Positions 9,391 to 18,723 are shown, numbered from the stretch's first letter. The stretch: DNA of 64,000 bases from Labilibacter sediminis (GCF_005877885.1 NZ_VCHY01000011.1:102153-166152), one strand, 5' to 3'. The notes: generated by a model not told the origin, from the letters alone. Translations and numbers: made by a program.

Positions 9391-9906
9391 TTACCATCCG
9401 TTATAACTAAGTACTTCACTAAGTTCTTTTCTCTTCTTTATGGGAGCAGCAATTTCTATCGGGTAGCCAATGGTAAGCATGGCCACAGGCTGCCAGTGTT
9501 CCTCGGTAGGTATAATTTTATTGATAACGGCTGGGTCGAAATGACAAACCCAACAGGTGCCCAAACCAAGTTCTGTAGCCATGAGCGACATATGGTCAAT
9601 GGCAATGGCTGCATCAATATCACAATGATCTTTGTTGTCAAACGATCGTTTCCATGATATATCGTGATTGCCATAAATGATAATTACACTTGGAATTTTA
9701 TAAAACCAATCTCGAGGATAAGCCGTTTTAATTTTATCTAAAAGTTCATCGTTATCGATGACTACAAATTTCCAGGGCTGTCTGTTAGCTGCAGAAGGAG
9801 CCAGCCTTCCGGCGTTAATAACCTGCTCGAGTAAAGTATGATTGACTTTATTTTCGTGATACTCTCTAATGGAGCATCTTGTTTTCATGAGTTCTTTAAA
9901 ATGCAT
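9391..9906 (-). CDS. Nitroreductase family protein
   Basis: The 171-residue protein opens with MKTRCSIREYHENKV, the FMN-binding R-S-I/V-R motif of nitroreductases, followed by AGRLAPSAANRQPWKFVV. Later come DAAIAIDHMSLMATELGLGTCWVCHF and MLTIGYP. These are the standard family blocks. It should be a cytoplasmic FMN-dependent NAD(P)H oxidoreductase; the substrate cannot be assigned. It is divergent from the YdcF-like gene, with only a short shared promoter region. Confidence 0.85.
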   Translation of the reverse strand: MHFKELMKTRCSIREYHENKVNHTLLEQVINAGRLAPSAANRQPWKFVVIDNDELLDKIKTAYPRDWFYKIPSVIIIYGNHDISWKRSFDNKDHCDIDAAIAIDHMSLMATELGLGTCWVCHFDPAVINKIIPTEEHWQPVAMLTIGYPIEIAAPIKKRKELSEVLSYNGW

Positions 9907-10001
9907 AAGCTTTTCTTTTACTTCTCATAAATATATTAATTGTTCTTTGTAATTTTCGCGTGATTTTAATTTTTAGAAGATTTCTAAATAAATCGGACTG
10001 T

Positions 10002-10766
10002 ATGTTTTTTCTGATTTCCAAGATATTATCTTTTTTGTTGTCACCCATCTGGTGGGTAGCTGTTTTGTTGTTATTGTACCTCATCTTAAACAAAAATAAA
10101 CGACGTAAATGGTTGTTGTATGGAGCTTTTGGAGTTTTGATGTTTTTTTCGAACCAGTTTATTTTTTACCATGTTGCAGGTTGGTGGGAAGGAGAATTAC
10201 AAAATCCTAATGAGATAGAACAATACGATGGAATCATTTTATTGGGAGGCTTTTCTTCTTTTCAGTCAGATGCTGAGAGAATCAGGTTTTACCAAAGTGC
10301 TGATCGATTGTTTCAGGCCATGGAGCTTTACAAAAAGAAGAAAGCCAATCGTTTTATTTTTACCGGAGGATCAGCTCGTATTATTGTAAAGGAGAAAAAA
10401 GAAGGAGAGTATATAAAGGATTATCTTGCTTTGTTGGGTGTTCCCGAAGATAGTACGTTGGTGGAATGGGAATCGAGAAATACACGAGAGAATGCCCTGG
10501 AAACATTGGCCATGCTTAAAAAAGAAAACCTGCATGACGGTCGTTTTTTATTGGTGACTTCCGGTTTTCATATGAAAAGGGCATTGGGGTGTTTTAAAAA
10601 AGTGGGTATTGATGTGATGCCCTATAATACCGATCCCTTGCAAAATACTTTACCACCTGATGTTGCCGATGCTGTTACACCTTCTGCCGGAACCCTGGCC
10701 CTATGGGAGCGATTGATCAGAGAATGGATCGGATACGGGGTGTATAAACTAAAAGGTTTTGTGTGA
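10002..10766 (+). CDS. YdcF/ElyC/SanA-family (DUF218) membrane protein
   Basis: The protein is about 254 residues from the chosen ATG; the frame is open from 9960, but starting at 10002 puts the first membrane helix at the N-terminus. Two membrane segments (SPIWWVAVLLLLYLIL and WLLYGAFGVLMFFSNQFIF) precede a DUF218 domain with YDGIILLGG, RFIFTGGSA, ESRNTRENA and LVTSGFHMKRA. ElyC-type relatives act in envelope polysaccharide or peptidoglycan precursor metabolism; the precise role here is not shown. It is divergent from the nitroreductase gene. Confidence 0.78.
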   Translation: MFFLISKILSFLLSPIWWVAVLLLLYLILNKNKRRKWLLYGAFGVLMFFSNQFIFYHVAGWWEGELQNPNEIEQYDGIILLGGFSSFQSDAERIRFYQSADRLFQAMELYKKKKANRFIFTGGSARIIVKEKKEGEYIKDYLALLGVPEDSTLVEWESRNTRENALETLAMLKKENLHDGRFLLVTSGFHMKRALGCFKKVGIDVMPYNTDPLQNTLPPDVADAVTPSAGTLALWERLIREWIGYGVYKLKGFV

Positions 10767-10955
10767 TGGCATCAGAACTAAAATCAGAATACTCTTTTCT
10801 TAGGATGTAACGATTCGGGTGTGGCAATCGGTATCTGCTTGAGCAAATTATCATTTTCGCTTTGCAAAAAGATGTTTCTTTAAAAACTTTTAAATGTGAT
10901 TGCCTTGCTGGCATAATCAGGGATTTGGCATTAAAACCAAAAAAAAAACTATTAA

Positions 10956-11036
10956 AACCACAAATCTCACAGATTAACACGAATTATTTTCCTTCGGAAA
11001 ATAAAAATTTGTGCAAATTCGTGTCAATCTGTGGTT
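10956..11036. repeat. Long imperfect inverted repeat in a 560-bp gene-free stretch
   Basis: The left arm (AACCACAAATCTCACAGATTAACACGAATT, positions 10956-10985) pairs with a shorter right arm ending at 11036, with ATTTTCCTTCGGAAAAT forming a second hairpin between them. It could fold as a cruciform or RNA stem. Sequence of this kind is scattered between Bacteroidota genes. Between 10767 and 10955 nothing gene-like was seen. Confidence 0.6.
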
Positions 11037-11039
11037 GAA

Positions 11040-11206
11040 CCCGGATTCCTAAGACTTTTTGAAAAGTAAAACCTAGTAGCTAACTATTTCAAGTATTTTA
11101 GTTCTATCTCGATAAAAATGTGTGTTGGCCGGTTCAATTGGCAGTAGTTTCATTACGTAATACCTGCCAGCCGGCAGGCTGTGATTTTCTAAGGGCATAT
11201 TGCGGG
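11040..11206. mobile_element. MITE-like element, chimeric variant (167 bp)
   Basis: It starts CCCGGATTCC and ends TTGCGGG, flanked by TTGAA on the left and TTAAA on the right. Its first ~115 bases match the dispersed family at 15911-16070 and 63840-64000. Its last ~55 bases (GTAGTTTCATTACGTAAT onward) match the end of the MITE at 46565-46729. The length is that of the 165-166 bp elements, so it looks like a recombinant or a member with a swapped interior. Confidence 0.6.
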
Positions 11207-11291
11207 TTAAATATTTTCAAATAATCCACCACTGGCTTAAAGGTGATTTTTCTGCATGATTCAAAAAGACCCTACTGATGAGTTTTTTGAT

Positions 11292-11299
11292 TACTTTTG
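11292..11299 (+). promoter_or_regulatory. Bacteroidota -7 box for the U32 gene
   Basis: TACTTTTG fits TAnnTTTG and lies 30 bases before the U32 start codon. A -33 TTTG is not evident. Confidence 0.4.
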
Positions 11300-11329
11300 C
11301 ACCATAATTATCACAGACTTATTTTTTAG

Positions 11330-13309
11330 ATGGATTTTAGACCAGAGTTATTGATCCCGGCAGGGAATATAGAGTCGTTTCATGCGGCTGTTGAGGGTGG
11401 TGCAGATGCTATTTTTTTGGGATTAAAACAGTTTAATGCGCGCGGAAGGGCCGTTAACTTTTCTAACCCGCAATTGATTACCATGTTGGATATTGCTGGT
11501 AAAAGAGGGGTTAAGATATATGTAACTTTAAATACTGTGATAAAAAATCATGAGATTCCAGAGTTGCTGGAAGTGCTTAATTTCTTATCGCAAACAAGCG
11601 TGAGTGCTGTCATCATTCAGGATTGGGGTATATGGTATCTGGCTAAAAAGTTCTTTCCAAAGTTGGTGGTTCATGCCAGTACACAAATGGCTAACCATAA
11701 TTCTCTGGGAGCTAATTTTTCTAATAAGGCAGGTATCGACCGTGTGATAATGGCGCGTGAATTAACGCATCCCGAGTTAAAGCAGATCATGAAAAAAGCA
11801 AAAGGTGAAGTGGAGATCTTTGTGCATGGAGCTCTGTGCTATTCATTTTCCGGTTTGTGTTTGTTTAGTAGCTACCTTGGAGGTAAAGGCGCCAATAGAG
11901 GGCAATGTACGCAGCCTTGCCGAAGGGTTTTTAATGATAACGGTAAAGAACATGCTATCTTTTCATTAAAAGATAATCAGCAAATAAAATTTGTTCCTGA
12001 TTTTGCAGAGATGAAAGTGGCCTCCTTGAAAATAGAGGGTCGAATGAAATCTGCTGCTTATGTATACAGGGTTGCTCAGGCTTATCGTAAAGTAATAGAT
12101 GATCATAGCACCTTAGCCGAAGCGGAGGAGATGCTGAAATGGGATTTCGGTCGTGAAAAAACCGAGTATTTCATGGGCGGTAAAGTCAGGGGATCAATTT
12201 CCGATAATACCAATAATGGTATTTTTCTGGGTAAAGTGAATGGTCTTGTGAATGATGGTTTCCTGGTTTCCTCAAAGCAGGAGCTTGAAAGAGGACAGCA
12301 ACTAAGGGTGGTGAATAAAGTAGGTGATTCGGTTTCTGTTAAGGTAAAAGAAGTTGCGGAGCAAAACGGAAAGTATGTTGTGTCAACGCCAAAACAAATC
12401 AGGAAAGGCGATGATGTTTATTTAATAGGATTGCCTTCAAAGAACTTCTCAAGTAAGTTTGAAGATTTAAAGCATAAAAATGTGAAACCCGTTAGTGGTG
12501 CTTTCAAGAGAAAAATAAGACAGGATATCGAAATTAAAAATCAAAAAGGCAGTAAAGCAGAGTTTTTTGTTCGTATCGATAACCTGGAGTGGCTAAGGAA
12601 ATTACGTGTGGATGATTTTAAAGGGATATTCTTAGATATACCTAAAAATGAATGGCGAAAGATTCCGTTTGACAGTCCTTTCTTTAAAAAGAATTTATTT
12701 CGTTTTAACATTGAGCTTCCGGGCTTTATATCCGAAAACCATATTGATGAGCTGAAACAGGATATTAAGTGGCTTTTTAGAAAAGGCATGAAAAACTTTG
12801 TGATCAGTCATTTATCGCAGCTCGACTTGTTGCCTAAAGGCGCCCATGTAATTGCCAACGAACGCGTGTATGTGTATAATGATGCGGCCATCAGAGGAAT
12901 TAAAACTTTTGGCGTTAAGCATGTCACTTATCCGGTTGAAAACGATTTTGAGAATTTACAAAAAGGGACTTCCCGTGATGGACTGGTGCCTGTATATGCC
13001 AACCCTGAATTGTTTTTTGCTCGTATGCCAGTGGATGTGTATAATCCTGAAAATACCTTTGTTGATAATACGCAAAACGAGTTTAAAAGATATGTGCGTA
13101 ACGGAATGACCTCAGTGTATTCAAATACACCGATGGCCTTAATGCAATATGCCAATAACTTAAAAAAGAATGGGTTTTTCAAGTTCTTATTTGATCTGCG
13201 CACAGAAGCTCCATCGAAGCATTTGCCGGTTAAGCTATTTAAAAAGTTTAATGCCTCGGAGCAGTTGCAGCCTTCAACAACCTTTAACTTTAAAAAAGGA
13301 TTGAGTTAA
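11330..13309 (+). CDS. U32 family protein (RlhA/TrhP-like RNA hydroxylation enzyme)
   Basis: The 659-residue protein starts PELLIPAGNIESFHAAVEGGADAIFLG, the U32 barrel signature. The conserved cysteine cluster CYSFSGLCLFSS...GQCTQPCR lies near residues 170-200. Its length is close to the long RlhA-type members with a C-terminal extension rather than to the ~450-residue TrhP type. Such enzymes hydroxylate RNA (23S rRNA or tRNA uridine) using an iron-sulfur cluster and prephenate; the annotation as a protease is historical. The target RNA is not determined here. The gene is monocistronic. Confidence 0.82.
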   Translation: MDFRPELLIPAGNIESFHAAVEGGADAIFLGLKQFNARGRAVNFSNPQLITMLDIAGKRGVKIYVTLNTVIKNHEIPELLEVLNFLSQTSVSAVIIQDWGIWYLAKKFFPKLVVHASTQMANHNSLGANFSNKAGIDRVIMARELTHPELKQIMKKAKGEVEIFVHGALCYSFSGLCLFSSYLGGKGANRGQCTQPCRRVFNDNGKEHAIFSLKDNQQIKFVPDFAEMKVASLKIEGRMKSAAYVYRVAQAYRKVIDDHSTLAEAEEMLKWDFGREKTEYFMGGKVRGSISDNTNNGIFLGKVNGLVNDGFLVSSKQELERGQQLRVVNKVGDSVSVKVKEVAEQNGKYVVSTPKQIRKGDDVYLIGLPSKNFSSKFEDLKHKNVKPVSGAFKRKIRQDIEIKNQKGSKAEFFVRIDNLEWLRKLRVDDFKGIFLDIPKNEWRKIPFDSPFFKKNLFRFNIELPGFISENHIDELKQDIKWLFRKGMKNFVISHLSQLDLLPKGAHVIANERVYVYNDAAIRGIKTFGVKHVTYPVENDFENLQKGTSRDGLVPVYANPELFFARMPVDVYNPENTFVDNTQNEFKRYVRNGMTSVYSNTPMALMQYANNLKKNGFFKFLFDLRTEAPSKHLPVKLFKKFNASEQLQPSTTFNFKKGLS

Positions 13310-13446
13310 AAGGGGTAACAGTTATATGAATAGTTTGGATTCTTTGCGGTCCTTTGTGAATATCCTTTATGCTCCTTTGTGTTTAAACTTCTTAAGGAAC
13401 ATAAAGACTGTATTAAAACATAAACAACCAATATAATTATTTAATC

Positions 13447-13728
13447 ATGTTAAAAGTAAACGAATATTTCGAAGGAGCTGTAAAGTCAATAGCTCTTGAA
13501 AATGCAGAAGGAAATGCCACTATAGGTGTTATGGAAACTGGTGAGTATGAGTTTGGAACAAGCACAGTAGAACATATGACCATTACCAGTGGTGAGTTAT
13601 TGGTGAAACTTCCTGGTGCAACAGAATGGACGACCTACAAAAAGGGCGAAACATTTATAGTAGAAAATGACGTTAAGTTTAATGTAAAAGCTGAAACTCA
13701 GGTAGCATACTATTGTTTGTATGTTTAA
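13447..13728 (+). CDS. ppnP: Pyrimidine/purine nucleoside phosphorylase (YaiE/PpnP family)
   Basis: This 93-residue cupin matches the PpnP family over its full length: VNEYFEGAVKSIALENAEG, the GEYEFGTSTVEHMTITSGEL strand pair, the LPGATEWTTYKKGETF loop and the C-terminal VAYYCLYV. Family members split nucleosides with phosphate to give the base and ribose 1-phosphate. A MITE is inserted 13 bases after the stop codon. The upstream 130 bp hold CTTTGTG-type degenerate repeats and no clear promoter. Confidence 0.88.
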   Translation: MLKVNEYFEGAVKSIALENAEGNATIGVMETGEYEFGTSTVEHMTITSGELLVKLPGATEWTTYKKGETFIVENDVKFNVKAETQVAYYCLYV

Positions 13729-13741
13729 GTAGGAGTTTTAA

Positions 13742-13907
13742 CCCGGATTATGCATTAGATTTTCGTTATGAACATTGAAAATGCAATAAAACAAACACTT
13801 ACTGAAACGAGGCATAGCACCGCTATGGTGAGTTGAAGCAAGTGAGTAAAACGATTTGTTTTAAAGTAGTTTCAATGTGCAATAGATTAGCTAATGCATA
13901 ACGCGGG
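13742..13907. mobile_element. MITE-like element, family B (166 bp)
   Basis: It starts CCCGGATTATGCATTAG and ends with the inverted form CTAATGCATAACGCGGG, flanked by TTTAA and TTAAA. The interior carries the palindrome ATAGCACCGCTATGGTGAG. It has no coding capacity. Length and ends equal those of the copies at 29171, 42029 and 46565. Confidence 0.8.
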
Positions 13908-13915
13908 TTAAACCG

Positions 13916-14569
13916 TCAATTGATGATGGATTTTGGATAAATAATATAGTCGCTGTAAAAGGCTTCATTTCTATCTCTCCATATTATTTTGCCCACTTTG
14001 CATAGCTCGCCAAGGAGTAAATACAACTCATTGGACAGGCGAACCCTTTCAATTCTTTTTTCGCGCCTGTTAGTAACGGCTTTCACTTGTTTGTCCAGCT
14101 CTTCCTCCAACTTTTTTCTGTCGGTCATAATGGTATCCAGCATTTCCTGTGTAACCATTCTTTTATTAAGGGCTGGTAATCGCTCCTGCGACACCTGGCA
14201 GCATTGTAAGGTCTTCTGTAAAATCTCATGATCGGGCAGGTCATTAATCCTGCCTAATTCAAACAGTTTATAATCTGCCGAACGGGGCTCAAAAATCAGT
14301 TGATACCTGTTTCTTAAATCGATTAAATTTCTGATCAGCGATCTACGGGTTATATTTTTCGAATTGGTGGCCTGTTTTAATTCTCCGGCATAAAAAGCGT
14401 CAGATTTAAAGGCTTTTAAAGTACTGGTTTTGTGGTGTAGGTAGTTTATCGTTTCGAAGGAGTAACCGTAACGCTCAAATTCTGTGATATCGCGCTGTAT
14501 AGCTGTTTGTATATGGTCACTTTTCTGGCATAAATCTGCAATGGAGAATTTAAAAAGTTGGTTTTGCAT
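13916..14569 (-). CDS. Hypothetical protein, 217 residues
   Basis: I do not recognise this protein. It is soluble, charged and largely helical, with a coiled-coil-prone Lys/Glu/Arg stretch near residues 150-185 (KKLEEELDKQVKAVTNRREKRIERVR) and a C-terminal segment rich in Tyr/Ile. There is no signal peptide or membrane helix. Codon use resembles its neighbours and the frame is uninterrupted, supporting a real gene. It ends 9 bases from a MITE and is followed upstream by a 1.5-kb repeat-rich stretch, so it may be part of a mobile or strain-variable segment. Confidence 0.55.
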   Translation of the reverse strand: MQNQLFKFSIADLCQKSDHIQTAIQRDITEFERYGYSFETINYLHHKTSTLKAFKSDAFYAGELKQATNSKNITRRSLIRNLIDLRNRYQLIFEPRSADYKLFELGRINDLPDHEILQKTLQCCQVSQERLPALNKRMVTQEMLDTIMTDRKKLEEELDKQVKAVTNRREKRIERVRLSNELYLLLGELCKVGKIIWRDRNEAFYSDYIIYPKSIIN

Positions 14570-14669
14570 GTTTAGTTAGTTTGGTGAATAAATGAAAGGA
14601 CAATTATAGCTTATACCTTAAGTTTAGGAAAAGTGCCCTGCCTGTTTACCGGCTTTCTTATCTTACTAA

Positions 14670-14931
14670 CCTGAGTTCGATATAAAATTACTGGCTCAGA
14701 TCACTTATAAATATTAAGTTTCAAGGAATATTTGCGCAGACATAGCGGGCTATGACTAGCAAATATGACGATGAAAATTGATGTTTATTAGTGAAACAAC
14801 AATGTTTTTCCTTAAATAATCGATTTACTACTTTAAATTTTATCACCATAGCTTACTATGGTTTCTGAAATTAGCATTGTAAATCAATCATCTAAGGAAA
14901 TCTGAGCTCTTTAATTTTAATCGAACTCAGG
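14670..14931. mobile_element. MITE-like element, family C (262 bp)
   Basis: The ends are inverted repeats of about 30 bp: CCTGAGTTCGATATAAAATT at the left, and the same motif reversed at the right (TTTAATCGAACTCAGG). The interior holds two further palindromes, ATAGCGGGCTAT and CCATAGCTTACTATGG. Nothing is encoded. Remnants of the same end motif are seen near 16083, 39530 and 41641. Confidence 0.65.
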
Positions 14932-15827
14932 TTATAATACAAACTGACCTTTACAATCAAAAGTTTAATTTACTATAAATATTATTTGTATCCAAAGTAT
15001 GGTAAGGTGTTGTTTTACGACTGGAAAGATGATATTTATTATTTTATAATAATATCGCATGATTGGAATGTAATAACTTAATGTCCGAATATATTTCACA
15101 TTAGTTGTAAATAATATCACATGGTGAAATTATCTACAGACCATGAGAATAATACTGTGGAATAATAGTAATATATCTTTAAGCATAAGAGTATTAATAG
15201 GTAATTATGGATATAAATAAATCCTGAATAGTTTAGGTATTCAGATAAGGTAAAAATATAAATGAAGGCAGGTATTTTCTATACAGATGACGTGCTAAAT
15301 ACATAGCGTTAAAAATAGCATTGTTACGGGCACAATAAGGATAGACTCAAGTTTAAAATAGCGTTGTTGTATAAATAAGCCTGAATTGAAAATCGACGTA
15401 GTCAAAGGTTTTAACTTCAATAGCCCAGGTTTTCAACCCTTTTGTGTTCGAAAAGAGGTTTTGTAAATATAAATCAACAGTACATCAGGTGAATAGATTC
15501 TCCTCCTTCAGAAGGAGGAGAGCTGACTTCCATCTTGTAAAACATTATAATTGTGAATCTTAATACCTTTTCGAACACTCATGGGTTTCCTGTCCGTCCG
15601 GTAGGCGAGACAACCCTGGGTATAGTATGTAGGGGTTCATCGTCGCATAGATAAAGTAGATTGAGAATGAATTGTTTAGATGCCAGAAATATAAATACAT
15701 CAACAAATGGCAACGCAATAATAAACTAGAGCCTAAGCATAAGTAATGGAGTTCTAAAAACCTGCTTGTTGTAGGTATAACGTTGTATTTGCATAATTCC
15801 ATCTAACTAATATTGTTTTGCCAAACA
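14932..15827. other. Gene-free stretch with inverted repeats
   Basis: No credible gene was found. The sequence is very AT-rich to about 15430. An inverted repeat joins TGTTCGAAAAGAGG near 15444 to CCTTTTCGAACACTC near 15567, and a perfect 9-bp hairpin (CTCCTCCTT / AAGGAGGAG) sits between its arms at 15500-15520. It looks like a graveyard of repeat elements. A minus-strand frame at 15560-15802 has no protein-like features. Confidence 0.5.
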
Positions 15828-16070
15828 GGCTTTCTTTTTGCTTGATCAAAAAGAAACAAAAAAATCAAGTTCAATTCATCCTTCAGCCCACCTCCTTGTT
15901 GAATCTATTGCTGTCACACATCCCTTATTTACCCACATTCAACTGCGTCGCGCTATTACCGGCCCGGGCCAATTGAACCGGCCAACACTCATTTTTATCG
16001 AGATAGAACTAAAATACTTGAAATAGTTAGCTACTCGGTTTTACTTTTCAAAAAGTCTTAGGAATTCGGG
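15828..16070 (-). repeat. Dispersed repeat family A
   Basis: On the minus strand it begins CCCGAATTCCTAAGACTTTT next to TTAAA and runs about 240 bp to a TTTGTTTCTTTTTGATCAAG segment. The 160 bp nearest 16070 match 63840-64000 almost base for base, and the first ~115 bp match 11040-11155. The short open frame across it (15838-16026) is an artefact of the repeat. Confidence 0.75.
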
Positions 16071-16129
16071 TTTAAGGCAAACTCAGGTTATTTATTGATT
16101 AGGTAATGTTATTAAGGTACTAACGAAAT

Positions 16130-16681
16130 TTATTTTTTAACAGGTGGCGGATAATCTTTCATCACCTCTGCAATGAGTTTATTTACCATCTTATCATCTA
16201 AATCTTTTTTGCTAAAAGCTCCCTTGGCTATGCCTTGCCAAACCACTTCCCGTAAATCTCTGTCAATAATGGTAATCATCAAAGTTCCTTCAGGGTACGT
16301 TTCTATACTGCGTGTTGTGGTGGTAAATCCTCTGGAATACGCATAACGATGGTATCTTCCGTGGTAATAGTAGCCAGGATAATAGCCAAAACCTGTGGTG
16401 CTGGAATACATATACTTCTTTTTCTTTACTTTAAAATCCGTTTTTACCAGTAAATCTGCACTTTCTGTTTGATTTAATCCTTTTGTTGATAGCTGTTCTG
16501 TAATAGCATCTTCAACTCTTTTGCTATATAAAGATTTAACACTTCTATGCTTTTGGTTTTTTATATAAGTGAAGGTGTTATATTCTGAAAAGTCTTTGGA
16601 AGAATCATAATCTACCATTGTTTTATACGAAGAGCAGCTGGCCAATAAGGCAATGCTTATAATTGCAATTAGAGTTTTCAT
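16130..16681 (-). CDS. DUF4136 lipoprotein
   Basis: The 183-residue protein has a lipoprotein signal (MKTLIAIISIALLASC, Cys at residue 16). The family core follows: DYDSSKDFSEYNTFTYI, RVEDAITEQLSTKGL, SADLLVKTDFKV, then a Tyr/Gly-rich loop (GFGYYPGYYYHGRYHRYAYS) and GTLMITIIDRDLREVVWQGIA. The closing segment carries the family's KLIAEVMKDYPPP end. DUF4136 proteins are predicted outer-membrane or periplasmic lipoproteins of unknown function. It stands alone and is divergent from the acetyltransferase-like gene. Confidence 0.82.
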   Translation of the reverse strand: MKTLIAIISIALLASCSSYKTMVDYDSSKDFSEYNTFTYIKNQKHRSVKSLYSKRVEDAITEQLSTKGLNQTESADLLVKTDFKVKKKKYMYSSTTGFGYYPGYYYHGRYHRYAYSRGFTTTTRSIETYPEGTLMITIIDRDLREVVWQGIAKGAFSKKDLDDKMVNKLIAEVMKDYPPPVKK

Positions 16682-16853
16682 AAGTCTGTAGTTTTAGAAA
16701 TTATATAAGCTTATCGGTTTACTTATCTGATTCTACTGTTTTGACTACGTTTTCGTAAAAAGGTTTAAGCAATAAAGGTATTCTTACCCTTAATTTTACG
16801 TAAAGAGATTAATATTTTGATTATTTTCGTCGTCAAATTCAATCGCAATAAAA

Positions 16854-17975
16854 ATGAGTATTCAAATACAAGAAGTTCTAAGTCAAAGTCAACGAAAAAA
16901 GTTTGTTGAGTTTCCTTACCAATTATATAAGAGCAATAAATATTGGGTTCCCCCAATGAAAGCCGATGAGTTAAGTGCCATTACACCGGAAAAGAATCCG
17001 GCCTATGATTTTTGTACAGCCAAATTTTGGCTGGCCATGAAAGATGGTAAAGTGGTGGGACGAATTGGTGCCATTGTTAATGACTTGTGGATTGATAAGA
17101 TTGGAGAAAAGATAGGTCGAATTACGCGTATTGAATTTATTGATGATGCCGAAGTTGTGACTACTTTATTTAAAACGGCTGAGGAGTGGTTAAAGGAGCA
17201 AGGCATGGTTGGTGTAATGGGACCATTAGGTTTTTCTAACCTAGATCATTCAGGGGTATTAATCGAAGGTTTTGATCGAATTCCTTGTATGGCCAGCGAT
17301 TACCACTTCGATTATTACCAAAAACATATCGAAAATCAGGGGTATACCAAAGAACGTGATTGGTTAGAATTTAGAATCACTTTTCCGGATGCTATGCCTG
17401 AAAAAGCTTTTAAGGTAGCTGATATGATTAAGAGAAGATACGGTTTAAAAACCCTCAACTTTACTAAGCGTAGTGAGCTTGAGCCTTATCGCGAAATGAT
17501 TTTTAAAGTATTTAACGATGCTTTTGCCGGACTTTTCGGAACATTTAGATTGCCGGACAGGTTGGTGAAGTTTTATATCGATAAGTTTTTCCCGGCTTTA
17601 AACCCGCGTTTTGTAAAGGTAATGTTAGATAAGGAAGATCAACTGGCCGGATTCCTGGTGGCTTTGCCTTCGTTATCTGTAGCATTACAAAAAGCAAAAG
17701 GTAAACTGTTACCCTTTGGTTGGTGGCATTTAAAAAATGCATTGGAAAAGCCCAAGGAAATGGATTTAATGCTTACCGGTGTTAAACCTGAATTACAAAA
17801 AATGGGCGGCGTTTCATTACTGATGAACGATCTTTGGACAACGGCCAATGAAGCAGGAATTAAGTTTGTAGAAACAACAGGTATGCTGGAAGATAATAAT
17901 GTGGCTATTCAAATGTGGAAATCATTTGATCATATCCAACATAAACGTAAAAGATGTTATCGAAAAACGTTTTAG
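16854..17975 (+). CDS. GNAT-fold N-acetyltransferase-like protein
   Basis: The 373-residue cytosolic protein contains FYQLYKSNKYWVPP-type opening motifs (FPYQLYKSNKYWVPPMK), FWLAMKDGKVVGRIGAIVN (the beta strand and turn typical of GNAT enzymes), a GPLGFSNLDHSGVLIEGFD block and a C-terminal GNAT-like half with KMGGVSLLMNDLW and ETTGMLEDNNVAIQMWK. This long double-GNAT-like family is common in Bacteroidota with no assigned substrate. It is monocistronic with its own terminator. Confidence 0.7.
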   Translation: MSIQIQEVLSQSQRKKFVEFPYQLYKSNKYWVPPMKADELSAITPEKNPAYDFCTAKFWLAMKDGKVVGRIGAIVNDLWIDKIGEKIGRITRIEFIDDAEVVTTLFKTAEEWLKEQGMVGVMGPLGFSNLDHSGVLIEGFDRIPCMASDYHFDYYQKHIENQGYTKERDWLEFRITFPDAMPEKAFKVADMIKRRYGLKTLNFTKRSELEPYREMIFKVFNDAFAGLFGTFRLPDRLVKFYIDKFFPALNPRFVKVMLDKEDQLAGFLVALPSLSVALQKAKGKLLPFGWWHLKNALEKPKEMDLMLTGVKPELQKMGGVSLLMNDLWTTANEAGIKFVETTGMLEDNNVAIQMWKSFDHIQHKRKRCYRKTF

Positions 17976-17999
17976 TTTTCATTATATCATATAACAAAA

Positions 18000-18027
18000 A
18001 AGCCAGCTAAAATGCTGGCTTTTTTTA
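18000..18027. terminator. Bidirectional terminator between convergent genes
   Basis: A perfect 7-bp stem (AGCCAGC / GCTGGCT) has an A run before it and a T run after it, so it can serve both the plus-strand acetyltransferase gene and the minus-strand rpe gene that ends at 18043. Confidence 0.85.
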
Positions 18028-18042
18028 TATCGGATGTTTGAA

Positions 18043-18723
18043 TTATACCAAATCAGAAAGTGGAGGAGATGGTAAAAAGTGCTTTAGTTCTTTAACGGCC
18101 TGAATAGGGTCAGGAGCATTAAAAACAGAACTTCCGGCTACCAATACATCAGCCCCGGCATTAATTAGCGATTGAGCATTGGCTACAGTAACACCTCCAT
18201 CAACCTGAATTAAAGCACGACTGCTTTTCTTTTCAATCAGGTTCTTGAGGTCGGCAATCTTTTTGTAGGTGTTCTCAATAAACTTTTGTCCTCCAAAACC
18301 CGGGTTTACCGACATAAGTAATACCAAATCTACCTCGTTTATAATTTCTTCTAATAAGAAAACAGGTGTGTGAGGGTTAAGCGTTACTCCAGCCTGCATG
18401 CCTTCTTTTTTTATCGCATCAATTGTTCTGTGAAGATGATTACAAGCTTCGTAATGCACGTTAAAAAGATCGGCTCCGGCCTCTTTAAAATCCTTAATGT
18501 ACCTGTCAGGTTCAACGATCATAAGGTGAACATCAAATGGCTTTTCGATATGTGGACGTAAAGATTTTAGAATGGGTAATCCAAAGGATATGTTAGGAAC
18601 AAATACACCATCCATAATGTCTAAGTGTAACCAATCGGCTTCACTCTTATTAATAATTTCTATTTGCGATTCCATTTTGCTGAAATCAGCAGCTAACAAT
18701 GATGGTGCTATTAAATGCTTCAT
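18043..18723 (-). CDS. rpe: Ribulose-phosphate 3-epimerase
   Basis: The 226-residue protein has APSLLAADFSKM at the start, WLHLDIMDGVFVPNISFG, HLMIVEPDRYI, VNPGFGGQKFI and IQVDGGVTVANA, the full set of Rpe signatures including metal-binding His/Asp residues. It interconverts ribulose 5-phosphate and xylulose 5-phosphate in the cytosol. Length is normal. It follows rpoD on the same strand but is separated by a terminator and its own -7 box, so it is probably a separate transcript. Confidence 0.96.
   Translation of the reverse strand: MKHLIAPSLLAADFSKMESQIEIINKSEADWLHLDIMDGVFVPNISFGLPILKSLRPHIEKPFDVHLMIVEPDRYIKDFKEAGADLFNVHYEACNHLHRTIDAIKKEGMQAGVTLNPHTPVFLLEEIINEVDLVLLMSVNPGFGGQKFIENTYKKIADLKNLIEKKSSRALIQVDGGVTVANAQSLINAGADVLVAGSSVFNAPDPIQAVKELKHFLPSPPLSDLV

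Noticed and set aside
11330..13309. Collagenase-type protease
   Set aside because: The U32 family name is historical; the Cys cluster and length match the RNA-hydroxylating RlhA/TrhP group.
15560..16026. Short open frames on both strands (15560-15802 minus, 15838-16026 plus)
   Set aside because: They lie in repeats, have no protein-like composition or start context, and the plus-strand one is simply the family A repeat read through.
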